Source: CAG-533 sp022779465
Lineage (GTDB): Bacteria; Bacillota_I; Bacilli_A; RF39; UBA660
Direction of reading: 5' to 3'
Assembly: GCA_022779465.1 (NCBI GenBank)
Contig: JALFTB010000004.1
Location: 1-14,861, forward strand
Length of the DNA stretch: 14,861 bases
Part shown: positions 1-5,339 of the stretch, one piece after another
Layout of the letters: every line of letters starts with the position of its first letter
How positions within the stretch are numbered: position 1 is the stretch's first letter
Made by a program: the position numbers and the translations under genes
The notes under the pieces: generated by a model
Told to the model about the DNA's origin: nothing
Database searches by the model: none
Seen by the model: the letters and a program-made list of their open reading frames with translations, nothing else

Positions 1-1
1 A

Positions 2-217
2 GAAACTAAAACTGTTTGTAAATGCCCAAATTGTGGCCATGACATTATTGAAAAGAAAAGCAAAAGAGGTAAAGTCTTTTATGGATGTAATAATTATCCT
101 AAATGCAAGACTGCTTATTGGGATAAACCAATTGGGGAAAGCTGTCCAGAATGTGGAGCTATGCTTACAGAAAAAAATAATAAAATTAAATGCAGTAGTT
201 GTGATTATACAAAGTAG
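2..217 (+). CDS. topA: DNA topoisomerase I, C-terminal zinc-ribbon fragment (partial)
   Basis: Only the last 71 codons are in the window, open at the left edge and ending at TAG 215-217. The reading frame carries two zinc-ribbon units. The first has CxC..C followed by a GC-NNYPKC element, which is typical of the topoisomerase I tail (the 'CsnYPkC' pattern). The second is CPEC...CSSC. Type IA topoisomerase I relaxes negatively supercoiled DNA, and in Firmicutes it ends in such four-cysteine modules, which bind single-stranded DNA. The catalytic toprim and active-site Tyr regions lie outside the window, so the call rests on the tail alone. A stand-alone zinc-ribbon protein or another enzyme with the same tail is less likely. 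The stop codon lies inside the 5' arm of the terminator hairpin. Confidence 0.82.
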   Translation, partial: ETKTVCKCPNCGHDIIEKKSKRGKVFYGCNNYPKCKTAYWDKPIGESCPECGAMLTEKNNKIKCSSCDYTK

Positions 218-236
218 ATTTTTATCTACTTTTTTT
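211..236 (+). terminator. Rho-independent terminator of topA
   Basis: An 8-bp perfect stem (211-218 AAAGTAGA with 225-232 TCTACTTT) has a 6-nt loop, and the U-run continues to 236. The topA stop codon TAG (215-217) is part of the 5' arm. Confidence 0.8.
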
Positions 237-256
237 ATTGTTATTTTTAATAAATT

Positions 257-283
257 AATCATAGCTTAGGCTATGATTTTTTT
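257..283. terminator. Second hairpin between topA and the flippase gene, possibly bidirectional
   Basis: A perfect 9-bp stem (257-265 with 270-278) encloses loop TTAG. On the plus strand it is followed by a T-run (277-283), so it can back up the topA terminator. On the minus strand the loop holds the TAA stop of the flippase gene, and the downstream tail (AATTTATT) is only moderately U-rich. It is therefore a weaker terminator in that direction. Confidence 0.6.
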
Positions 284-1546
284 GACTTTTTTATAATTTA
301 ATAATACTGTTATAAATATTGATATAACTTCGGATATTAACAGTGGGTAGATACCTATTTTTAGGAATGATAAGAGGATAAGTGATGTTAGTTTTATTAT
401 TATGGAGATAGTTGTTGTTTTCATGATGTATTTTGTTTCGTTATAAGCTTGCAGGATACTTGATAGGGGTGCTTCAAAGTAAAAGATGATAAAGAATGGT
501 GCTAGGAATTTGATGTATGTTATACCTTCTTGGGTGTTAAATAAGATTTTTAGGATTAGTTTTGAAGATAATAGCATAGCTATGTTGGCAATTAATCCAT
601 ATATTAGGGTTAGGATCATGATTTTTTTAAATATTCTTTTGACTTTTGGTTTGTTATTTATGTTTTTTGATATTTCTGGAAGTAAGGAAGTGCTTAATGC
701 ACCTAATAGGAATGTTGGTACGATTAGAAGTCCAATAACGTAAGTGTTATAGATGGCATATTCTTTGATGATATATGATGCTTGATAGCCGTTTATGATT
801 AAGATATTTGTTAGAATTATGGGTTCTAGGAAGTAACCGATATTACCAATGATTCTTGAACCAGTTGATGGTAAACCGATTGATAGGACGTCTTTGATGG
901 TTCCAAGGTCTGGTTTGATGTCTTCTTTTTTGATGGTGAAGTTTTTGGGTAGATATAATAAGAATATGATGATTGAGAAGGATTCGGATATGATGCTTAT
1001 TAGGATATATCCGATTACGGCAATTAGGGTGCCATATTTCATTAATTTTGGTAAGATTAGTAGAACTACTAGTAGTTTAAATAGTTGTTCTAGAATGTTT
1101 GATACGGAGTGTGGCATCATTTGTTGTTTACCAAAGAAGTATCCTCTTATAATACTTGATAGGGATATAAATGGAAGGACTAGTGAAAGGGCTATTAATG
1201 GGTAGTATGTATCTTTATTATGTAATAAATTGACAGCTAGATATTTGGCTGAAAGAAGCATTGTAGCAATTAAAATGATGTTTAGGATTATTGATACAGG
1301 AATGATGGAAAACATGATGTTTTTGCCTCTTTTTTCACCTTTAGCAACTATATTTGATATGGCAATAGGAAAACCTAGTTGGGTAATTGTTATTAATAAA
1401 CTATATGTTGGCATAATTAATGAGTAAATATTTATTCCATCTTTAATAGTTCGTGTAAAGTATATTTTAATGATAAATGCTAATAATTTGGTTATAATAC
1501 CGCCTATTATGAGGATTATAGTACTTTTGATAAATTTATTTTTCAT
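266..1546 (-). CDS. spoVB: SpoVB-like polysaccharide/lipid flippase of the MATE/MOP superfamily
   Basis: This 426-residue protein is almost entirely hydrophobic, with about 12 predicted membrane helices. The N-terminus resembles the SpoVB/Wzx-type oligosaccharide flippases: a basic start, a long hydrophobic helix with GGIITKLLAF, then Y..P.Y.L...TQLGFPIAIS and a short basic loop. Members export lipid-linked glycans or peptidoglycan precursors across the cytoplasmic membrane. Bacillus SpoVB is, from memory, about 500 residues, so this copy is short and may have fewer helices. The start ATG (1544-1546) has a clear AAGGAGA ribosome site at 1557-1551. Its divergent neighbour is a comN-like gene, and in Bacillus spoVB and comN (yrzD) are also neighbours, which supports the subfamily. 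A role in sporulation cannot be inferred here. A general cell-wall or capsule precursor flippase is equally possible. I see no clear minus-strand promoter. Confidence 0.72.
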   Translation of the reverse strand: MKNKFIKSTIILIIGGIITKLLAFIIKIYFTRTIKDGINIYSLIMPTYSLLITITQLGFPIAISNIVAKGEKRGKNIMFSIIPVSIILNIILIATMLLSAKYLAVNLLHNKDTYYPLIALSLVLPFISLSSIIRGYFFGKQQMMPHSVSNILEQLFKLLVVLLILPKLMKYGTLIAVIGYILISIISESFSIIIFLLYLPKNFTIKKEDIKPDLGTIKDVLSIGLPSTGSRIIGNIGYFLEPIILTNILIINGYQASYIIKEYAIYNTYVIGLLIVPTFLLGALSTSLLPEISKNINNKPKVKRIFKKIMILTLIYGLIANIAMLLSSKLILKILFNTQEGITYIKFLAPFFIIFYFEAPLSSILQAYNETKYIMKTTTISIIIKLTSLILLSFLKIGIYPLLISEVISIFITVLLNYKKVKKIIA

Positions 1547-1555
1547 TGGTTCTCC

Positions 1556-1584
1556 TTGGAAAATTATATAAAATGGTTTATAAT
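1556..1584 (+). promoter_or_regulatory. Sigma-A-type promoter for the comN-rel-dtd operon
   Basis: TTGGAA (1556-1561), a 17-nt spacer and a perfect TATAAT (1579-1584) place the start of transcription near 1591. That leaves a leader of about 40 nt before the ATG at 1630. The -35 box overlaps the ribosome site of the divergent flippase gene (1551-1557). Confidence 0.6.
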
Positions 1585-1629
1585 AATATATGATGTTAGC
1601 GTTATAGATATTTAAGGAGAGTTTTATTT

Positions 1630-1905
1630 ATGGATGAATTTAGATTTAAATCTTTAGGAGAACTTTATAAAAAATTATTACCAGCTTTAAATACTAAAGT
1701 CGGTGATTTAAAAAGAGCTAATATTAAATATATTAAAGAAATTGACGTATGGAATTATTTAAAAGATAATTATTGGAAAAATAGGTCTGATTTAACTTTA
1801 GGAGAAATGGTTAATGATATTTTAAGTACTCCTAATTTTAAGTTAGAAGAGTATGTTACTAGAGAGAGTAGAAATAATAAATCTTCTAGTGATAATCTTT
1901 TATAG
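1630..1905 (+). CDS. comN: ComN-like post-transcriptional regulator family protein
   Basis: This is a 91-residue soluble, highly charged protein. The core pattern is a helix with the ALNTKVGDLKRANI segment, then an aromatic 'VWNYLKDNYW' block and 'LTLGEMVNDILS...EEYV'. It matches the small Bacillus ComN (YrzD) family as I remember it: about 90 residues, a Tyr/Trp-rich middle and a closing helix. In Bacillus ComN is reported to act after transcription on the comE competence mRNA. Whether that target exists here is unknown, and the family's presence in non-competent species suggests a broader role. It has a good ribosome site (AAGGAGAG, 1614-1621) 8 nt from the ATG. It is the first gene of the rel-dtd operon, and its stop overlaps the AGGAGG of rel, so translation is probably coupled. 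The polar C-terminal tail (Arg/Asn/Ser) looks disordered. Confidence 0.68.
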   Translation: MDEFRFKSLGELYKKLLPALNTKVGDLKRANIKYIKEIDVWNYLKDNYWKNRSDLTLGEMVNDILSTPNFKLEEYVTRESRNNKSSSDNLL

Positions 1906-1917
1906 GAGGCATGATGA

Positions 1918-4017
1918 ATGAAATTTGAAGATTTAATTGAAATATTAAGAGAAAATGAACTTAAGGCTAATGATTTAGATATTATTACAAGAGCTTATAA
2001 TAAAGCTAAGAATTTTAGTGATGATAAGCATTATTTAAGGGTAGCTGGGATTGTTGCTGAACTTAATGCGGATACTAATATGATTGCTTCTGCTTTACTT
2101 CATGATGCGGTTATGGATGGAGATTTATCTTTAGATGAAGTTAGAGAAGAGTTTGGAGATAATATTGCTGATTTAATTGATAATTTAGTGAAGTTAAGAA
2201 GAATTAAACTTAATGATTATAATGAATCTTCTAGTATTTATTTAAGAAAAGTATTAGTAGGCATTAGTGAAGATGTTAGAGTTTTAATTATTAAGTTAGC
2301 AGATAGATTAGATGAGATGCGTAATGCGGAAGGTATGAGTGAGGAAGATAAGAAACAAATTGCGAATGAAACAATGAATGTTTTAATTCCAATTGCTCAT
2401 AGACTTGGTATTAATAGTATTAAGAGTGAACTTGAAAATTTATGTTTATTATTTACTAAACCAGATGTTTATAATGATATTTTAGAAAAGTTAGATGGTA
2501 CGAGAGAAGAACTTGCTGATTCTTTAGATGAGATGCAAAATAGTATTATGGAAATTCTTACTGAACATGGAATTAACTTTAAGATTAAGTCAAGAGTTAA
2601 GAGTGTTTATAGTATTTATAATAAACTTACTACGGGTAAGAAGTGGAGCGATATTTATGATATTTTAGCAATGAGATTAATTCTTCCAACTAAAGATGAT
2701 TGCTATTTAGCGGTTGGATTAATTCATGCAAAATATAGACCTATTCCAAAGAGATTTAAGGATTATATTGCGATGCCTAAGGAAAATATGTATCAAAGTT
2801 TACATACTTCAGTATTTGGTGTAGATGGACATATATTTGAAATTCAACTTAGAACTAAAGAGATGGATGAAATTGCGGAACATGGTATTGCATCACATTG
2901 GTCTTATAAAGAACATGGAACTAAAGTTGCTCAAAATTTAATGGAACAAAAGTTAGCAATATTTAGAAGTACAATTGATTTAGCTAAAAGTGAAACTAAT
3001 GATGAATTATTTGTTAAAAGTATGGAAAGTGAACTTTTATCTAAGTTAATTTATGTATTTACGCCTAAGGGAGATGTAATGGAGTTACCATTAGGAGCTA
3101 CTCCAGTTGATTTTGCATACCGCATTCATAGTGATATTGGAGATCATATGGTTAGTGCAATTGTTAATGATAATATAGTTCCTTTAAATTATGAGTTGCA
3201 AGATGGAGATATTATTAAGATTAATACTAATAAGGCTAGTAAACCTAATTTAGATTGGTTAGATTTTGTTAAGACTCCACAAGCTAAGAGTAAAATTAAA
3301 TCTTATTTTAGTAAAAAAGATCGTGAAGATTATATTGAACAGGGTAAGATGCTTTTAGAAAAAGAAGTTAAGAAACAACATTTAAATTATAATGAACTAT
3401 TTACTCCTGATAAGATAAATAAGATTCTTAATGATTTAAAATTAAAAGAAGAAGATGATTTATATTTAAGTATTGGTTCTTTAAGATATACTGCTTATTA
3501 TATTATTAGTTTAGTTAATGAAGATAAGAGAGATATTCAAGATATTATGCTTGATAGGGTTAATAGACGTAATAATATTAAGGATAATTATAAGAATGAT
3601 GTTATTGTAGCTGGTACTGATAATATTTTAGCTAGTTTAGCTAAGTGTTGTAATCCAATTCCTGGTGATGAGATTATTGGTTATATTACTAAGGGTGAAG
3701 GTGTTAGTGTTCATAAAATTGATTGTCCTAATGTTAAGGGTTTAACTACTAGATTGATTGATGTTAAGTGGAATAATGCTAAGGATAAGTTATTTGTAGC
3801 TAATTTAGTTATTAAGACTAATAGTAGTCAGAATCATATTTTAGATATTGTTACGAAAGCTAGTACTAGAAATGTTTCTTTAAATGGAATTAATGAAGTT
3901 AATATGGGTGAATATATTGATTATCATATTAGTGTTAAGGTTGAAAGTGTTAATGAACTTGGTTTGTTTATTGATGAACTTAAGGCTTTAAGTTATGTTA
4001 TGGAGATTATTAGATGA
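1918..4017 (+). CDS. rel: RelA/SpoT-family (p)ppGpp synthetase with a degenerate hydrolase site
   Basis: This 699-residue long-type RSH protein has full domain order: HD hydrolase (about 20-165), synthetase (about 215-335), TGS (377-435, starting LIYVFTPKGD), helical part, conserved-Cys element (CC at 577-578, His 600, Cys 603) and ACT (about 625-699). The synthetase looks active: RxK at 226-228, catalytic Asp 248 in YDILAMR, RFKD at 279-282 (the RxKD signature of bifunctional Rel, not the ExDD of RelA), and Glu 308 in FEIQLRT. The hydrolase half looks damaged. His 38, His 62-Asp 63 and Asp 129 are kept. About 10 residues that normally carry RxSGEPY are missing before His 38, the Glu of HDxxED is Met 66, and the Asn of DRLHNM is Glu 133. 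It makes the stringent-response alarmone from GTP/GDP and ATP. The start is fixed by AGGAGG at 1904-1909, since nearer ATGs (1911, 1914) are out of frame. It ends TGA, overlapping dtd by 4 nt. Confidence 0.93.
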   Translation: MKFEDLIEILRENELKANDLDIITRAYNKAKNFSDDKHYLRVAGIVAELNADTNMIASALLHDAVMDGDLSLDEVREEFGDNIADLIDNLVKLRRIKLNDYNESSSIYLRKVLVGISEDVRVLIIKLADRLDEMRNAEGMSEEDKKQIANETMNVLIPIAHRLGINSIKSELENLCLLFTKPDVYNDILEKLDGTREELADSLDEMQNSIMEILTEHGINFKIKSRVKSVYSIYNKLTTGKKWSDIYDILAMRLILPTKDDCYLAVGLIHAKYRPIPKRFKDYIAMPKENMYQSLHTSVFGVDGHIFEIQLRTKEMDEIAEHGIASHWSYKEHGTKVAQNLMEQKLAIFRSTIDLAKSETNDELFVKSMESELLSKLIYVFTPKGDVMELPLGATPVDFAYRIHSDIGDHMVSAIVNDNIVPLNYELQDGDIIKINTNKASKPNLDWLDFVKTPQAKSKIKSYFSKKDREDYIEQGKMLLEKEVKKQHLNYNELFTPDKINKILNDLKLKEEDDLYLSIGSLRYTAYYIISLVNEDKRDIQDIMLDRVNRRNNIKDNYKNDVIVAGTDNILASLAKCCNPIPGDEIIGYITKGEGVSVHKIDCPNVKGLTTRLIDVKWNNAKDKLFVANLVIKTNSSQNHILDIVTKASTRNVSLNGINEVNMGEYIDYHISVKVESVNELGLFIDELKALSYVMEIIR

Positions 4018-4457
4018 GAGTAGTAGTACAAAGATGTAAGTATGGATCTGTAAGTGTTGATGGTAAGATTATTAATGAAATTGATAATGGAATGGTTTTG
4101 TTAGTTGGTTTTAATGTTAATGATACTTTAGATGATTTAGAGTATATTCGTAGAAAAGTTGTTAATTTAAGAATATATGATGATGAATATGGGGTTATGA
4201 ATAAGAGTATTATTGATACTAAGGGTAAGATTTTGTCTATTAGTCAGTTTACTTTACAAGCAATGACTAAAGATGGCAATAGACCTAGTTATATTAATGC
4301 CATGAAGGGTGAAGAAGCTATTAAGCTTTATGAGAAGTTTAATGCAATGCTTAATGAAAGTGTTCCTACTTTACCGGGAGTATTTGGAGCTGATATGCTT
4401 ATTAATATTCATAATGATGGACCAATTACAATTATTATTGATTCTAAAGAAAGATAA
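4014..4457 (+). CDS. dtd: D-aminoacyl-tRNA deacylase
   Basis: At 147 residues this is the normal size for DTD. It starts MRVVVQRCKYGSVSVDG, the family N-terminus, and carries both signature motifs. These are SQFTL at about 77-81, followed by KDGNRPSY, and the C-terminal GADMLINIHNDGPITI, equivalent to the Gly-cisPro 'NxGPVT' loop that excludes L-amino acids. The enzyme removes D-amino acids (and glycine from tRNA-Ala) mischarged onto tRNA and acts as a cytoplasmic dimer. The gene overlaps rel by ATGA (4014-4017), so its translation depends on termination of rel. There is no independent Shine-Dalgarno beyond rel sequence. The same rel-dtd pair occurs in Bacillus. The stop TAA (4455-4457) runs into the terminator stem. 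Confidence 0.95.
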   Translation: MRVVVQRCKYGSVSVDGKIINEIDNGMVLLVGFNVNDTLDDLEYIRRKVVNLRIYDDEYGVMNKSIIDTKGKILSISQFTLQAMTKDGNRPSYINAMKGEEAIKLYEKFNAMLNESVPTLPGVFGADMLINIHNDGPITIIIDSKER

Positions 4458-4486
4458 AGAGCAATGTTATTTGACATTGCTCTTTT
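4456..4486. terminator. Bidirectional terminator shared by dtd and the YrzE-type gene
   Basis: A perfect 12-bp stem (4456-4467 AAAGAGCAATGT with 4474-4485 ACATTGCTCTTT) has a 6-nt loop. The plus tail is TTTT then GG, and the minus tail is TTTATCTTTCTT, so it suits both convergent transcripts. The TAA of dtd enters the stem, and the TAA of the minus-strand gene (4467-4469) sits at the loop. Confidence 0.8.
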
Positions 4487-4823
4487 GGATTCCAAACATT
4501 GATCCGATGGTTGAGGATAAGATTAGAATTAGATAATAGATTATTCTAGTTACGATACTTGTTTTAGTTAAAAATAAGCTTAGGATAAAGAATATTATGG
4601 TTACGATTAAGCCAAATATTAATCCATTTAAGTATCCTTTTGAGGTACTGGTTTTTCCTAAAATATATCCGGATATGAACATAATTATTAGATATATGAT
4701 TAATATTACTATTGTATTAGTTTTTAATCCTATGAGGTTTAAAATGCTTAAAATAAAAGGCAATATTATTAATAATGTTATAGGATATATTAATGTTTTA
4801 AGATATTTTATTATATTATTCAA
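4467..4823 (-). CDS. YrzE/TIGR04086-type small integral membrane protein
   Basis: This 118-residue protein has four hydrophobic segments (about 12-29, 37-53, 67-84 and 90-108). Between helices 2 and 3 it has a glycine/lysine pattern, SGYILGK...KGYLNGLIFG. That matches the TIGR04086/DUF3792 family of Gram-positive membrane proteins (Bacillus YrzE), whose function is unknown. YrzE is encoded near spoVB and yajC in Bacillus, so the neighbourhood agrees. I chose the TTG at 4823-4821. It has a proper AGGTGG ribosome site at 4834-4829 with a 5-nt gap, whereas the GTG at 4832-4830 lies inside that site and would give 121 residues. It is the second gene of a two-gene minus-strand unit with yigZ, and its ribosome site is inside a hairpin (4824-4855). 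No catalytic residues are visible. Confidence 0.65.
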   Translation of the reverse strand: MNNIIKYLKTLIYPITLLIILPFILSILNLIGLKTNTIVILIIYLIIMFISGYILGKTSTSKGYLNGLIFGLIVTIIFFILSLFLTKTSIVTRIIYYLILILSSTIGSMFGIQKSNVK

Positions 4824-4855
4824 AATAACCACCTACTTAAATGTATGTGGTTATT
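4824..4855 (-). promoter_or_regulatory. Intergenic hairpin covering the ribosome site of the YrzE-type gene
   Basis: A 9-bp stem (AATAACCAC 4824-4832 with GTGGTTATT 4847-4855) continues past one mismatch into TAC/GTA with loop TTAAAT. On the minus strand it joins the yigZ stop (4854-4856) to the next start codon (TTG 4823) and includes the AGGTGG ribosome site. The minus tail is short (TTTTG), so it could be a leaky terminator or a translation-blocking fold. On the plus strand it is followed by ATTATTTTATT. Confidence 0.5.
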
Positions 4856-5201
4856 ATTTTATTATGCAATTATTTGCAGCTTTACTATAGGTTCTAAGAA
4901 GATTTGATGCTCCTAGTTTAGTACCACCAAAATATCTTACTACTAAGAGGATATGATTATTTAGATTATTTCTTTCTAAAATGGTTAAGAAACTATTACC
5001 AATACCACCTGGTTCTTTGTCGTCTGATTTACCAGCAGTATTTATTAATTTATAAGCATAAGGGATATGACGATAACCTTTATGTTCTTTTTTTAATGTA
5101 TTTAAGATTTCTTCAATGTCTTCTTTGGTATTTATTTCATAAAGATAACCATAGAATTTAGATTTTTTAATTTCAATTAAAGATTCATTTATTAATTTCA
5201 T
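4854..5201 (-). CDS. YigZ/IMPACT-family protein, N-terminal domain only
   Basis: This 115-residue protein matches the N-terminal UPF0029/IMPACT domain. It has an early KSKFYGYL, then KGYRHIPYAYKL where the family has the ATHNCxAY region, SDDKEPGGIGNSFL (family DDGEPSGTAG), and the strongest motif RYFGGTKLGASNLLRTY. Full-length bacterial YigZ/YvyE is about 200 residues with a second ferredoxin-like domain (DUF1949). Here the protein stops soon after the first domain, and nothing resembling the second follows. The biochemical role of bacterial members is unsettled; the eukaryotic relative IMPACT acts on GCN1-GCN2 translation control. It is expressed from a consensus-like promoter at 5244-5216, and the predicted start of transcription is only about 8 nt before the ATG with no Shine-Dalgarno. 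The YrzE-type gene follows 30 nt downstream. Confidence 0.85.
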   Translation of the reverse strand: MKLINESLIEIKKSKFYGYLYEINTKEDIEEILNTLKKEHKGYRHIPYAYKLINTAGKSDDKEPGGIGNSFLTILERNNLNNHILLVVRYFGGTKLGASNLLRTYSKAANNCIIK

Positions 5202-5215
5202 AATATCACGTAAAG

Positions 5216-5244
5216 AGTATATTATATTGTGAGGTTTTTGTCAA
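5216..5244 (-). promoter_or_regulatory. Strong promoter of the yigZ unit
   Basis: On the minus strand there is a perfect TTGACA (5244-5239), a 17-nt spacer and TATACT (5221-5216). The predicted transcription start is about 5209, only 8 nt upstream of the ATG at 5201. Confidence 0.75.
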
Positions 5245-5253
5245 AAGATTAAG

Positions 5254-5327
5254 TATAATTGTGATTAGAGATGATAGCTTATGTAAGAAAAGAAGATTAA
5301 ACTCATTAAGGTGAGTTTTTTCTTTTT
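5254..5327 (+). promoter_or_regulatory. Possible short leader with terminator ahead of uvrC
   Basis: TATAAT at 5254-5259 (with no good -35 box) could start a transcript near 5266. It would contain a 9-codon reading frame (ATG 5271 to TAA 5298-5300, peptide MIAYVRKED) that runs directly into a terminator hairpin at 5299-5318. This is the layout of an attenuator, but the promoter and ribosome site are weak, and the peptide has no run of one regulatory amino acid. Confidence 0.3.
5299..5327 (+). terminator. Rho-independent terminator-like hairpin upstream of uvrC
   Basis: A 7-bp stem AAACTCA (5299-5305) / TGAGTTT (5312-5318) with loop TTAAGG is followed by a U-rich tail TTTCTTTTT (to 5327). No plus-strand gene ends here; the nearest, dtd, ends 840 nt upstream with its own terminator. 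It must therefore act on a leader RNA or on stray transcription. Confidence 0.65.
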
Positions 5328-5339
5328 AATTAAGCAAAA

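Noticed and set aside
33..269. 78-codon plus-strand frame over the topA end.
   Set aside because: It is in a different frame from the zinc-ribbon tail and runs through two terminator hairpins.
486..1427. Three plus-strand open frames opposite the flippase gene (486-743, 849-1205, 1230-1427).
   Set aside because: They lie antisense to a well-supported membrane protein gene, lack ribosome sites and have no family features.
4830..4832. GTG start for the YrzE-type gene.
   Set aside because: It lies within the AGGTGG ribosome site; TTG 4821-4823 is correctly spaced.
4309..4890. Plus-strand frames 4309-4536 and 4597-4890.
   Set aside because: The first is a shifted frame of dtd. The second is antisense to the YrzE-type gene and has no ribosome site.
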